Counted from the stretch's first letter, positions 35,378-49,739 are shown. The stretch is 64,000 nucleotides of DNA from Nymphaea colorata (GCF_008831285.2 NC_045143.1:124001-188000); one strand, 5' to 3'. Notes: generated by a model not told the origin, from the sequence alone. Translations and numbers: made by a program.

Positions 35378-36890
35378 CAACTTGAGCTTTGGAAGTGCAG
35401 GTATTTGTGTGCAGAAGGGATGCACAGCTTAGAGATAGTTGATGCCCCCTCACTGGTGGTGATATAAGGCATTAAGGCCTAAAAAACTCACAGATCTGAA
35501 TTGAATAGTGAAACTATAATGAATGACACTTAAAAGTTGTTTAAAACAGCATAACTACAAGAGAAAAGAATCACCTGCCCTAAAAGAAAAACAAAAAGAT
35601 ACAACATTTTGAAGGAGGAAGCAGTATGAGACCCGAGCATAGCTTGGTCAGACTCGATTTTGACCAAGCTGAGCTCGCACAAACATAAAAATTAGAAAAT
35701 GCCTACATAACTTATAAGACTACAGTTATATACGCATTTGTGCATATAGCTTTACAGATCATACACATACACATATAAATTGCATACACACAAGTATTTG
35801 CGATAGCCTTCTAATAGCTAGTGCCCCACATAATCGAAGGATAGGATGGAAAGGCAACCAATTCAAGCAAGTGTTTGCAGCAACCACATGATGAACATTT
35901 TTCTTTTCAGAATGGCAACTAACTCAGGCAATATAATTCCCTACCTTCAAAAAAAAAAAAAAAAAAAAAAACTATCGGGAATGTTCACATTTTGTGGGCC
36001 ATGATGCCAAAAGTTATGGTCATGATGCTTCACACCAGGACATGGAAGAAATACTGATGGGTCACTCGCCCTTGTGATATTTGTCCATCCTTCCGCTGCC
36101 AATTGGGCCATAAATCCATTGAGGCATATTAAACTATATGAATTTGGATAGTGTCTCTTCATGATGATGACTATTATATACTAGTTATAACATACCTTTG
36201 CTAATTAATCATTTTACTCATCGGTGTGAGCATGCATGGTTGAATGTGCGATGAGTGCTTCAGAATTCACACATTCAAACCTCTGTACAAAGCAAGAAGA
36301 AAAAGGGTTGGATTCACCAACTTCCTAGTAAGCAGTGTGTCCAAGGACAGGGGCAGGTCTGCGGTTCCTTTTTCAAACAAGGGCTAACATTCATCTCTTG
36401 GATTTAAGTGAAATTTGGATGTAAATTAAATTAAGCTACCAGATTATGCCAAGAGACTATCGCAGGATCGAACTCTCAACCTCCGTCAGCTGGTGTTAAG
36501 TCGACTGAGTTATTTAATTGGTGTCTGATTATCAGTGTGCAGACAATACCTTGTGCCTTCCATTCAACCAAGGAAATGGTCATAATAAGTGCTGCTCTCA
36601 ATTACTGTATCTTGGGGGTATGATCAAGACTAGTATACCCCTTTTTTTCTCCAATCAACATCTCTCCCATGGTAAGTGTTAGGTTTGCTTTGTAGACAAA
36701 TGTAGATGAAGATTAATTCATAAACTACCATAAAGGCCTAGTTGCTGTTGTATGTACATACAACAGAACTGTTGTGACTTTTGTACCTTTGACGGCCAAG
36801 TTGCTTCATGACATACCTCTCTGCCTTCATCAATCCGAAGTTACTCCAATCTCTTGGCCATGAGCTGCAACTCAACTCAGTTCTATGTCT
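35378..36890. repeat. Older, diverged remnant of blocks E and B
   Basis: Positions 35378-35820 align with about 26346-26735 of E1, and 36018-36890 with about 12897-13730 of B1. Both show many more substitutions and indels than the other copies. Between them lie a poly-A run and about 150 bp of unmatched sequence. The E-then-B order is the same as at E1/B2. The BELL exon itself is not included. Confidence 0.75.
35949..35971. repeat. Poly-A run of 23 bases
   Basis: This is a pure A tract in the diverged remnant. It could be the tail of a retroposed sequence on the plus strand, but no flanking target-site duplication was identified. Confidence 0.85.
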
Positions 36891-37901
36891 AGTAAAGTTA
36901 TCCATTAAAAAGATAAAATGTTTGGATGCTTTCAGAATTGGACGCTTGATCTAATAAGAAAAAGTTAAATAACGAGCATCAATAAGAAAATAAAAACTTT
37001 TGTTTCAAAAGGAATTAGATTTCGTTTTAAAATCGACATATTTAACGTAAAAGAATCACTTTGATGTTCAATATACCCAACTTAGCTAATCTTAATTTCT
37101 GAATTAAAAGTTTATTAATCACGGTTTTACTCCTTCCTTCACTAGATCTTCAAACCCTTTTCCCCGCCAAAAAGTATGTGCCTTTCTTCCATACTTTTGG
37201 AAGGGAAGAGAAAGGAGAGGCTGTACCGTGAAAATGGAAAAGAGAGAAAAGGACTCTCTCCCTTCAAGTGCTTTGTGTTGGAAAGGTCATGAACAATAAT
37301 GGCGCCGGAGCCACTGGTGTTGGCATTTCCAGCACCAGACTTTAAATTTTCTTTAATTTTTATAATTGTGGTTTCCAATGCTTGGTCATTTATATACATT
37401 TATACCTTCAAAGGTGTCACGACCTTTTACCCGATACTGCATTTATTCCGCTTACCAAAGACATATCTTTGGCACTTACTTGTCCATGTCAATTATATGA
37501 ATACAACCCAAAGTAGCAAAAGGCTCCCAAATCATTCCCTGCACGTCATATTATATAAGAAGCCAAGAGTTAGGCTGAAACTCACAACAGCGCGACATCT
37601 ATTTAGATCCTTGAAATTGGAAATAAAAGACCACTTCAGGAAAAAATGGGTCATTTATTTGAGCTATAATTTACAACTTAATTTACATATGACAAGGACA
37701 CTAACATATTAAATATGAGCATCTTTTACTTCAGTTAACATCCAAGCTTTGCTTTATGTGCTTGTTTATGCACTTTAAATAATTTTCACATTGTATTGAT
37801 TATACGGCAATTTTTCTGTTCTTTTATGCACTTTAACTAATCTTCACATTGTGTTGATTATATGGTAAGGGCACCTGATAAATACAATAATGATTAAATG
37901 T
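36891..37901. other. Single-copy stretch with two unrecognised open frames
   Basis: This is the only long part of contig 2, apart from the A2 tail, with no second copy here. It holds a plus-strand frame of 137 codons (37299-37712, start MAPEPLVLAFPAPDFKFS) and an overlapping minus-strand frame of 85 codons (37142-37399, start MYINDQALETTIIKIKEN). Neither shows a domain, signal or splice boundary I recognise, and the two overlap on opposite strands, so at most one could be real. Confidence 0.4.
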
Positions 37902-38584
37902 GAAGATGATAAGGCGAGATGCATAAAATTGTCAATAATAATCCCAAACAAAATCTATGTTCATTCATCGCTATTTGTCAAGAATGTGCTCCCACATGCA
38001 ACATCCGCTACTTTACCATGACAACCTATCAGTCATTTATTTTAATTGCACATAACTGACATTTTAAACTTGATGGTGGGGACGTTGCCTCCTCAAGATT
38101 CTTATGTGGTTCCCAGGTCTCACGAAACTACTTTCCCTATTGTTGTATGGGGTTCATCGTATCTTTTTTACCCTAGTTCAATGTAAAATTGAAATATTTT
38201 TGTTTTCAATAGCCTTTTTACATCTCCTCTCAATTACCAATTTGAACATCGACCACTGATTTCAACCAACATTTTGTCTTATCTTTCATTGTAAAGGAAA
38301 CAAACCATATGTCAAGGACATCATATCCTAAATTCATGACATGCACCTTATATCATATTTCGAGATGAAATTCATCAAGACGACGACAAGGTCGTCATGA
38401 CCCTTTTCATAAAAAGATTGTAGTACTTTTCATCAGTCAAAATAGAGCAGCTGCCCCATCTGATCTCGAATGGCGGCATGATGTTCATATTGTGAAAAAA
38501 TACACCTCAAGTAATCTAACATTTAGTTAACTATTTTCATCATGCCCTCGCACTTTTATAGTATTGCATGCTTTTCGTAGTCAA

Positions 38585-41500
38585 TACTTTTGTCTCACAT
38601 GTAACCTCTTAAAACTGACCATTATGTTGATGCATCCAGTTGGTCATGCATTGGTTGTGTCTTTAGTCAGTCATGTATTTCAATTTCATTTGATTGACAT
38701 TTTAAACTTGATGGTGAAGACGTTGCTTCATCAAGATCATTTAGCAATTCCCAGGCCTCACGGGAATGCTTGTTCTCTGGTTGTATGAGCTTCATCGTAA
38801 CTTTTGTGCCATAATGGGACGATCACACATCATTTACGTCTCATCTCCTGAGTGCACCTTAAGTTATAAATGTCGCTCCATTATACCAAGACGATGAGGC
38901 AAGATGCACAAGCTTGTAAACAATAATCCCAAACAAAGTCTATGTTGGTTCATCTCTATTCGTCAAGAATATGCTCCCACATGCAACATCCGATAGTTTA
39001 CCACGACAACCACTAAGCATTTATTCTAATTGCACATAACAGACATTTTAAACTTGATGGTAGGGACGTTGCCTCATCAATATCTATATGCAGTTCTCTT
39101 GTCTCACGGGACTGCTTCCCCTCTTGTTGTACGGGGTTCATCGTATCTTTTCTACCATAGTTTTTCCATAGTCAATACTTTTGACTCACACATAACCTCC
39201 TAAAAGTGACCATTATACCGATGTATCTAGCATGCAGCGGCTATGTTTGCAATCAGCCATTTATTTCAAGTGCATGTGATTGACATCTTTAATTTGATGG
39301 TAGAGACGTTTCCTCGTCAATATCCATATGCAGTTCCCATGTCTCATGGGACTCTTTCCCCTCTTGTCGTACGGGGTTCATCGTATCTTTACTAACCTAG
39401 TTTTTTCATAGTCAATACTTTTGTCTCACTCATAACCTCCTAAAACTCACCATTATGCTGATGTATCTAGTTGGCCAAGCATTGGCTTTGTCTTCAGTCG
39501 GCCACTTATTTCAAGTGCATTTGATTGACTTGAACTTGATGGTAGGGATGTTGCCTCATCAAGATCCATCATTTTGAACTTGATGATAGCGACGTTGCCT
39601 CATCAAGATCCATCATTTTGAACTTGATGGTAGGGACGCTTTCTCATTAAGATCCATACACAGTTCCCATGTCTCACAGGACTGTTTCCCCTCTTGTTGT
39701 ACGGGATTCATCGTATCTTTCTTACCTTAATTTTTTCATATTCAATACTTTTGTCTCACACATAACTCCTAAAACTGACCATTATGCCGATGCATCTAGT
39801 TTTATGTGTCTCAGCCATTTAATTCAAGTACACTTGATTGACATTTTTAACTTGATGGTGGAGACATTGCCTCAACAACATCGTTTAGCAGTTCCCAGGT
39901 CTCACGGGACAGCTTCTCTTCTGGTTGTATGGGTTTCATCGTATCATTTGTGTCTGTAATGAGACAATCACACATATTAACAACTCATCCTTTGAGTACT
40001 CCTTAAGTTATAAGTGCTGCTCTCTCTTGCCGAGACGATGAGGCGAGATGCACAAGATTGTCAATAATAATCTCAAACAAAGTCTATGTTTGTTCAAGTC
40101 TATTCGTCAAAAATGTGCTCGCAGATGCAACATCCGCTAATTTACCACAAGAACCAAACAACCATTTATTTCAATTGCACATAATTGACATTTTGAACTT
40201 GATGATAGGGACGTTGCCTCATCAAGGTCCATTTGCAATTCCCATGTCTCACGGGACTGCTTCTCCTTTTGTTGTACGGGGTTCATCGCATCTTTCCTAC
40301 CCTAGTTTTTTCGAAGTCAATACTTTTGTCTCACACATAACCTCCTAAAACTTACCATTTTGTCGATGCATCTTGTTGGCCACGCATCGGATATGTCTTT
40401 AATCGCCATTTATTTCAAGTGTCTGTGATTGACATTTTGAACTTGATGGTAGGGACGTTGTCTCATCAAGATCCATATGATGTTCCCAAGCCTCACGGGA
40501 TTGCATCCCCTCTTGTTGGACAGGGGTTCACCGTATCTTTGCTACCCTAATTTTCGGTCAATACTTTTGTGTCACACATAACCACCTAAAACTGACCGTT
40601 ATGTTGATGCATGTAGTTGGCAATGCATCGGCAATGTATTTAATCGGCCATTGATTTCAAGCGCATCTGATAGACGTTTTGAACTTGATGGCAGGGACGT
40701 AGCCTCATCAAGATCCATATGCAGTTCCGATGGCTCACGGTACTGCTTTCCCTTTTGTTGTACAGGGTTCATTGCATCTTTCCAACCTTAGTTTTTTCAT
40801 AGTCAACACTTTTGTCTCACACAGAAACCCTTAAAACTGACCATTATGCCGATGCATCTAGTTGGCCATGCATCGGCTATATCTTCAGTCTGAAATTTAT
40901 TTCAACTGCATGTGATTGACATTTTTAACTTGATGGTAGGAGCATTGCCTTATCAATATCCATATGCAGTTCCCATGTCTCACGGGACTGCTTCTCCTCT
41001 TGTTGTATGGGATTCATCGTTTCTTACCAACCCCAATTTTTTCATAGTCAATACTTTTGTCTCACACACAACCTCTTAAAACTGACCATTATACTGATGC
41101 GTCAAGCTGGCCATGCATCGGCTGTCTTCAATCAGCCATTTATTTGAAGTGCATTTGAATGACATTTTGAACTTGATGGTAGGAACGTTGCCTCATCAGG
41201 ATCCATATGCAGTCCTCCAGTCTTATGGGACTGCTTTCCCTGTCGTTGTACGGGGTTCATCGTATCTTTCCTACCTAGTTATTTCATAGTCAATACTTTT
41301 GTAACACACACAACCTCCCAAAACTGACCATTATATCGATACATCGAGTTGGACATGCATCGGCCATGTCTTCAGTCAGCCATTTATTCCAAATGCATTT
41401 GATTGACATTTTGAACTTGATGGTAGGGACGTTGCATCATCAAGATCCATATGCAGTTCCCAAGTCTCACGGGACTGCATCCCCTTTTATTGTACGGGGT

Positions 41501-44500
41501 TCATCGTATCTTTCCTACCCCAGCTTTTTCATAGTCAATACTTTTGTCTAACACATAACATTCTAAAACTGGCCATTATGCCGGTGCATCTAGTTGGCCA
41601 TGCATCGGCCGTGTCTTTAGTCAGCCATTTACTTCAAGTGCATTTGATTGACATTTTGAAGTTGATAGTAGAGGCGATGCCTCATCAAGATCAATATGTA
41701 GTTCCCATGTCTCGCGGGACTGTTTCCTCTTTTGTTGTACAAGGTTCATCGCATCACTCCTACCCAAATTTTTACATAGTCAATACTTTTGTCTCACACA
41801 TAACCTCCTAAAACTGACCATTATGTCGATCCATCTAGTTGGCCACGCATCAGCTATGTCTTCACTTTGTCATTTATTTCAAATGCCTGTGATTGAAATT
41901 TTTAACTTGATGGTAGGGACGTTGCCTTATCAATATCCATATGCAGTTCCCATGTACCACGAGACTGCTTCCCCTCTTATTGTACAGGATTCATCGTATC
42001 TTTCCTACCCTAGTTTTTTCATAGTCAATACTTTTGTATCACACATAACATCCTAAAACTGACAATTATGCCGATGCATCTAGTTGGCCATGCATCGGCC
42101 ATCTCTTCAGTCAGTCATTTATTTCAAGTGCATTTGATTGACATTTTGAACTTGATAGTAGGGATGTTGTCTCATCAAGATCCATATGCAGTTCCCATGC
42201 CTCACAGGACTGCTTCCCCTTTTGTTGTATGGGGTACATCGCATCTATCCTACCCTAGTTTATTTATAGTCAATACTTTTGTCTCGTACATAACGTTCTG
42301 AAACTTACCATTATGCCGATGCATCTAGTTGGCCATGCATCGGCTATGTCTTCAATTCGTCATTTATTTCAAATGCATGTGATTGACATTTTTAATTTGA
42401 TGGTAGGGATGTTGTCTCATCAAGATCCATTTGCAGTTCCGATGTCTCACGGGACCGCTTCCCCTTTTGTTGTACAGGGTTCATCACATTTTTCCTACCC
42501 AAATTTTTCATAGTCATACTTGTCTCACACATAAGCTCCTAACACTAACCATCAAGCTGATGCATCTCGTTGGCCATGCATCGGCTATGTCTTCAGTTCA
42601 CCATTTATTTCAAGAGCATGTGATTGACATTTTTAACTTGATGGTAAGGACGTTGTCTCATCAATATCCATATGCAGTTCCCATGTCTCACGAGACTGTT
42701 TCCCCCCTTGTTGTACAAGGTTCATCGTATCTTTCCTACCCAAGTTTTTTCATAGTCAATGCTTTTGTCTCACACATAACCTCCTAAAATTGACCATTAT
42801 GCCGATGCATTTAGTTGGTCATGCATCGGCTATGTCGTCAGTGAGCCATTTATTTCAAGTGCACTTGATTGACATTTTTAACTTGATGGTGGAGACATTT
42901 CCTAAACAACATCGTTTAGTAGTTCTCAGGTCTCATGGGACTGCTTCTCCTCTGGTTGTACGGGTTTCATCGTATCATGTGCCTCATTAAGATCCATATG
43001 CAGTTCCCATGCCTCACGGGACTGCTTCCCCTTTTGTTGTATGGGGTTCATCGCATCTTTCCTACCCTAGTTTTTTCATAGTCAATACTTTTGTCTCATA
43101 CATAACCTCCTAAAACGCTAAAACTGACCATTATGCCTACGCATCTGGTTGGCCATGCATCGGCTATGTCTTCAAACCGTCATCTATTTCAAATGCATGT
43201 GATTGACATTTTTAACTTGATGGTAGGGACGTTGCCTCATCAATATCAATATGCAGTTCCCAAGTCTCACGGGACTGCTTCCCCTCTTGTTATACGGGGT
43301 TCATCGTATCCTTCCTACGCTAGCTTTTTCATAGTCAATACTTTTGTCTCACACATAACCTCCAAAAATTGACCATTATGCCGATGCATTTAGTTGGACA
43401 TGCATCGGCTATGTCGTCAGTAAGTCATTTATTTCAAGTGCACTTGATTGACATTTTTAACTTGTTGGTGGAGACATTTCCTCACAACATCGTTTAGCAA
43501 TTCCCAAGTCTCACAGGACTGCTTCTCCTCTGGTTGTACGGGTTTCATCGTATCAATTGTGCCCATAATGAGACGATCACACATCATTAACAACAAATCC
43601 CTTGAGTACTCCTTAAGTTATAAGTGCCGCTCTCTCTTGCCAAGACGATGAGGCAAGATGCACAACATTGTAAATAATAATCCCAAACAAAGTCCATGTT
43701 CGTTCATGTCTATTCGTCAAAAATGTGCTCGTAGACGCAACGTCCACTATACCACGAGAAACAAACAGCCATTTATTTCAATTGCACATAAGTGACATTT
43801 TGAAGTTGATGGCAGGGATGTTGTCTCATCAAGATCTATTTGCAGTTCCCATGTCTCACGGGACTGCTTCCCTTTTGTTGTACAGGGTTCATCACATATT
43901 TCCTACCCAACTTTTTTCATGGTCAATACCTTTGTCTCACACATAAGCTCCTAACACTAACCATTATGTCGATGCATCTAGTTGGCCATGCATGTGATTG
44001 ACATCCTAAAACTGACCATTATGCCGATGCATCTAGTTGGCCATGCATCGGCCATGTCTTTAGTCAGCCATTTATTTCAAGTGCATTTGATTGACATTTT
44101 AAACTTGATAGTAGGGACGTTGCCTCATCAAGATCCATATGTAGTTCCCATGCCTCACAGGACTGCTTCTCCTGTACGGGGTACATCGCATCTATTCTAC
44201 CCTACTTTATTCATAGTCAATACTTTTGTCTCATACATAGCCTCCTGAAACATACCATTATGCCGATGCATCTAGTTGGCCATGCATCGGCTATGTCTTC
44301 AATTCGTCATTTATTTCAAATGCAAGTGATTGACATTTTTAACTTGATGGTAGGGACGTTGTCTCATCAAGATCCATTTGCAGTTCCGATGTCTCACGGG
44401 ACCGCTTCCCCTTTTGTTGTACAGGGTTCATCACATTTTTTTCCTACCCAAACTTTTTCATAGTCAATACCTTTGTCTCACACATAAGCTCCTAACACTA

Positions 44501-46449
44501 ACAATCAAGCCGATCCATCTAGTTGGCCATGCATCGGCTATGTCTTCAGTTCACCATTTATTTCAAGAGCATGTGATTGACATTTTTAACTTGATGGTAA
44601 GGACGCTGCCTCATCAATATCCATACGCAGTTCTCATGTCTCACGGGACTGCTTCCCCTCTTGTTGTACGGGGTTCATCGTATCTTTCCTACCCAAGTTT
44701 GTTCATAGTGAATACTTTTGTCTCACACATAACCTCTTAAAATTGACCATTATGCCGATGCATTTAGTTGGCCATGCATCGGCTATGTCGTTAGTGAGCC
44801 ATTTATTTCAAGTGCACTTGATTGACATTTTTAACTTGATGGTGGAGATATTGCCTCAACAACATCGTTCAGCAGTTCCCAGGTCTCACGGGACTGCTTT
44901 CCTCTGGTTGTACGGGTTTCATCGTATCATTTGCGCCCGTAATGAGACGATCACACATCAATAACAACTCGTCCCTTGAGTACTCCTTAAGTTATAAGTG
45001 CCGCTCTTGCTTGCCAAGACGATGAGGCGAGATGCACAAGATTGTCAATAATAATCCCAAACAAAGTCTATGTTCGTTCTGTCTATTCGTCAAAAATGTG
45101 CTCGCAGATGCAACATCCGCTACTTTACCAAGAGAACCAAACAGCCATTTATTTCAATTGCACATAACTGACATTTTGAACTTGATGGTGAGTGCGTTGT
45201 CTCATCAAGATCCATTTGCAGTTCCCATGTCTCACGGGATTGCTTCCCCTTTTGTTGTACAAGGTACATCACATTGTTCCAACCCAAGTTTTTTCATAGT
45301 CAATACCTTTGTCTCACACATAAGCTCCTAACACTAACCATTACGCCGATGTATTTAGTTGGCCATGCATCGGCTATGTTTTCAGTTCACCATTTATTCC
45401 AAGTGCATGTGATTGACATTTTTAACTTGATGGTAGCGACGTTGCCTCATCAATATCCATATGCAGTTCTCATGTCTCACAGGACTGCTTCCCCTCTTGT
45501 TGTACAAGGTTCATCGTATCTTTCCTACCCAAGTTTGTTCATAGTGAATACTTTTGTCTCACACATAACCTCTTAAAATTGACCATTATGCCGATGCATT
45601 TAGTTGGCCATGCATCGGCTATGTCGTTAGTGAGCCATTTATTTCAAGTGCACTTGATTGACATTTTTAACTTGATGGTGGAGATATTGCCTCAACAACA
45701 TCGTTCAGCAGTTCCCAGGTCTCACGGGACTGCTTTTCCTCTGGTTGTACGGGTTTCATCGTATCATTTGCGCCCGTAATGAGACGATCACACATCAATA
45801 ACAACTCGTCCCTTGAGTACTCCTTAAGTTATAAGTGCCGCTCTTGCTTGCCATGACGATGAGGCGAGATGCACAAGATTGTCAATAATAATCCCAAACA
45901 AAGTCTATGTTCGTTCTGTCTATTCGTCAAAAATGTGCTCGCAGATGCAACATCCGCTACTTTACCAAGAGAACCAAACAGCCATTTATTTCAATTGCAC
46001 ATAACTGACATTTTGAACTTGATGGTGAGTGCGTTGTCTCATCAAGATCCATTTGCAGTTCCCATGTCTCACGGGATTGCTTCCCCTTTTGTTGTACAAG
46101 GTACATCACATTGTTCCAACCCAAGTTTTTTCATAGTCAATACCTTTGTCTCACACATAAGCTCCTAACACTAACCATTACGCCGATGTATTTAGTTGGC
46201 CATGCATCGGCTATGTTTTCAGTTCACCATTTATTCCAAGTGCATGTGATTGACATTTTTAACTTGATGGTAGCGACGTTGCCTCATCAATATCCATATG
46301 CAGTTCTCATGTCTCACAGGACTGCTTCCCCTCTTGTTGTACAAGGTTCATCGTATCTTTCCTACCCAAGTTTGTTCATAGTGAATACTTTTGTCTCACA
46401 CATAACCTCCTAAAATTGACCATTATGCTGATGCATTTAGTTGGCCTTA
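38585..46449. repeat. 245-bp tandem satellite array, copy 2 (longer)
   Basis: The unit, hairpin and linker are as in copy 1. Regular spacing is clear in consecutive starts at 41578, 41823, 42068 and 42313, each 245 bp apart. Relative to copy 1 it has three extra units (735 bp) between about 41300 and 42040, and a second copy of an 837-bp higher-order unit (about 45274-46110 against 46111-46947, start to start). The 837 bp equals two 245-bp units plus one linker unit of about 347 bp. Flanks at 37902-38584 and 46450-48055 are decayed as in copy 1. Confidence 0.92.
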
Positions 46450-48516
46450 CATTGATTGAGTCATTAGTCAGCCATTTATTTGCATCTAATTGACATTTTT
46501 TACTTTATGGTAGAGACGTTGCTTCATCAACATCCTTGAGTAGTTCACAGGTCTCATGGGACTGCTTCTCCTCTTGTTGTATGGGGTTCATGGTATCTTT
46601 TGTGTTCCTAATGAGGCAATCACACACTATTCACATCTCATACCTTAGGTGCACCTTAATTTATAAGTGTCGTTGTCTTTTGCCGAGACAATGAAGCAAG
46701 ATGCATAAGATTGTCAATAATTATCCCAAACAAAGTCTATGTTTATTCATCATTGTTCGTAAATATATTACTAAGGTTTGCATTATATATGTGTACGCAT
46801 TATTATGCACATCATGTAATATATTGGTCTTATAATGAACCGAAATTATTATTTTATACACATAAACATATGGTTTATCCAAGAAACAAAGTTGTCAAAG
46901 CCAGGCTGAATGACTGAGTCGGCCCAACAAGTCATGGACTCACAAATCACTGGGTTTTAAAACCTTGTGTTTGACATCATATTCCTTTTGACTCCTCTAG
47001 CCCATTACTGCTTTATCATGCATTTAATTTACATCTACCACGTGCAAACCACCTCTAACAACATCTCCACATCTAGGATTGACTTGGGAGCCTTCCCTCT
47101 TTCCTCCATGCTAATACGTCTAACCTACATCCTTAATATCGAGAGAAACTAGGTGTGAAAATTAACTATTCTCATCATGTTTTTACACTTTCCCAGCCTT
47201 GCGCAGTTTCCATTGTCATTTCTGTAGTCTCACGTGTAAGCTCTTGAAAATGGCTTTTGTACCGATGCTTGTAGTTGGCCATGTGAGAAACTCGGGCATT
47301 GGAACCCTCCAACCTACTATTGTTGGTAATGAAGAGGTGCAACATTTTCTAGATTTCACCACAAAAGGTTAGAATGATTATGCTATCTGGGGTTGTAGGT
47401 TTTGAATTAGGAATCATACCCCGTCTACCAAACCCTTTTCTAACGTTGTACTGGTTTTTCACAATACTCTTAAAACTGCAATGCATAAGACACTGAGTTT
47501 CCACATGAGTATGTCTCATTCACTGTTCGAATGAGTGTCAATATTTGCTCCAACTAATCTCCAATTTTATCCATCCTTTTGCACCAATAACGCAATGATG
47601 ATACCTCACATATTCCTCATTGATTGCTCCCAAAGACATCCACGGCGCTCTCTCCTGCATAGATGATGAGGCAGGATGCGTAAAATTGTTATTAAGTCTC
47701 AAACAAAGTTGATGCTTCTTCATTGCTTTTCATCATGAATGTACCCCAGATGTTGCATCTACCATTTGTCTATGCTTATGAGTTAACTTATCATAATAAT
47801 ATTCCACCACCTGCTATTTTGGATTTTGATTGTGGGGACACTGCCACATAAGATCCTTGAGTGGTTCCCACATCTCAAGGGATTACTCGCCAGTCCCCCT
47901 CTTCTTGTACATATTGGTTGTAGTTTTTCCATATTGGTTCATTTTACCTATGGCAAAATCTTGTTTCAAAAACTCTTTATGCATCTCCAGATAGTAATTA
48001 AAACATTACCCAAGGATTTCTTACTCGTGTTCTGCCTTATCTTTCAATGAAAAGGAAAAATCTAAAATCCAGAACAAGAACATAAATATGAATGCAGATG
48101 CTAGAGGGATATTCATAAAGGCAACAAATGTTGCAGCTGAGTAATATATCTGAAAACTAAAAAACCCATTTATGAAGAGCTGTTATAATTTGCCTATACA
48201 ACGGAAGCTATGGATGTAAAAATATTGTCATATGGATGGCAATAAGAAGCAGTACAGAATTTTACAACAATCAACAGTATTTTCAAGCATGGAATAGAGA
48301 TGACCGCTAGATCAGCAACAAACAAGCCACAACTACACAAAACATTTGCAAATAAAAGGAGGCAGTCTAAGATGATCATCAATCAGATGAATGGCAACAT
48401 GGTTCTCCAAACAAAGCACAGCAGAATAGACACAGGATAAATGTGAAGGACCTTCAGCAGCCTACTATAGAATATTACTTCACCTTGGAAAAGAAAACCT
48501 CCTGTAGCACATGTAC

Positions 48517-48990
48517 CTTTTCAAACCTCTCAAGAATGATAGATATATCCCCGTTTTCCAGTGCACTAAGGCCCCATGACTACATACCACTGCTTACCGA
48601 CGAGTGGCTCTATGACCTATTATATACAAGTGCTCCATTTAATTTGACTAGACTGTTTTGCAAAAAACCAATTATCTTATGATATATAGAGAGAGAAAAT
48701 TCCTGACCTCCCCACCACACTGTCATCTTGGTAGTCTTGATGTAGATGATTCCTTCTTCACAGCAAGACCAGCCTCTTCGAGATCTGCCCACAATTTGTT
48801 GAAAGCTTCAAACAATCAAGTCCACTGAAATAACAAAGTAGGAGTCTCAGGCATCCGTAAGATCAATTCCATCCTTGTTAATGACATTTAGTATTGGGAT
48901 GCCCAATTTTCTTGCAAGACCATAATCATTATGATCATGTACAGGGTTTATCTTCAGCAGTCCAGTTCCAAATTATTTGTCAACATATGG
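48517..48990 (-). pseudogene. Valyl-tRNA synthetase gene fragment, copy 2 (better preserved)
   Basis: The exons are the same as in copy 1, with fewer breaks. Read from 48990 downward: PYVDK, stop, FGTGLLKINPVHDHNDYGLA, RKLGIPILNVINKDG (one frame); exon 48824-48708 with FEAFNKLWADLEEAGLAVKK and LPR, TGA, QCGGE, ending at a GT donor; exon 48616-48517 with VIEPLVGKQWYVVM, a frame slip, then ALENGDISIILERFEK and a GT donor. Each piece matches valyl-tRNA synthetase in order. The two stops (Glu to TAA, Ser to TGA) are shared with copy 1, so the gene was dead before the copies split. Its HIGH and KMSKS catalytic signatures lie outside the fragment. Confidence 0.82.
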
Positions 48991-49190
48991 CCTCAGAGGA
49001 TTTCAGCAAATTAATTTTTCATGTATATTAAACAATTTAAAGACAAACTATCTTGCAAAAGTAGGATGTAGATGCACAGGTAACAAACAGCTATAGGATA
49101 TGCAATAAGAGCAATAAAGGCATCTATCTACTTCAGAAGCGTCCAATCCTTCAAAATACTAAAAGAACAAAAACTAATTTGAAGGGGTAC

Positions 49191-49320
49191 CATCGAATCC
49201 CTTGACTGCCGCTTGGATGACATCCTTCGTGTGATGCTCATAAACGCTCAAGTTCGTGCAAGTCTCGTCGAACACGTAATCTGCACAGTCAGACCAAGAG
49301 CCCCGTTCAGCGTTTTTGCA
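49191..49320 (-). pseudogene. Isolated kinesin motor-domain exon, copy 2
   Basis: It has the same 130-bp exon length, acceptor and donor as 9689-9818, with no indels between the copies. The P-loop exon is again missing. Its position 200 bp upstream of the valyl-tRNA synthetase fragment on the same strand cannot reflect a normal gene. Confidence 0.62.
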
Positions 49321-49649
49321 CTGTAAGAGGGAACCGCAGAGAAGAGAAGAACCTGCAGGACGGGAGGGCAAAAGGAGTTTACCCAAAGCGAAGGAGACGG
49401 ACCGATCGATCGATCACTAAATAGTGAAATCGCGAATCGATGGATCGACGAGCGAGGGACGAGGCCGATCGAACTCTTCTCCACTTCGCTACTCTGTCTC
49501 TCGACCTTTTAGATGCCCCCCCTCCCCTTCCCTTCCAAGTAATGATCATAAAGATCGACCTGCATTGGTCTTGTGGGTTAAAATTTTTCTCAAGCCCTAA
49601 TGAGAGCGCAGAAACGCTGAAAGAGCGAGGGAGGAGGAAGGAAACTCAC

Positions 49650-49739
49650 CAGCGGAAGGATGATGGATAGGAGCTGCTGCTCGTAATTTGGAAGGATGAA
49701 CTGCGGCAACCCACCGATGCAATCTGCATCCTCCTCCAT
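49650..49739 (-). CDS. Possible first exon (30 codons) with splice donor, copy 2
   Basis: This is the counterpart of 10147-10236: same frame, length and GTGAGT donor. No product was recognised. Confidence 0.3.

Noticed and set aside
37142-37712. Opposed 85- and 137-codon frames as a real gene
   Set aside because: Not excluded, but no domain, no splice sites and mutual overlap leave no basis for a gene call; described only as a stretch.
38564-46413. Same family of repeated open frames in the second array
   Set aside because: Same reason as in copy 1: a by-product of the satellite.
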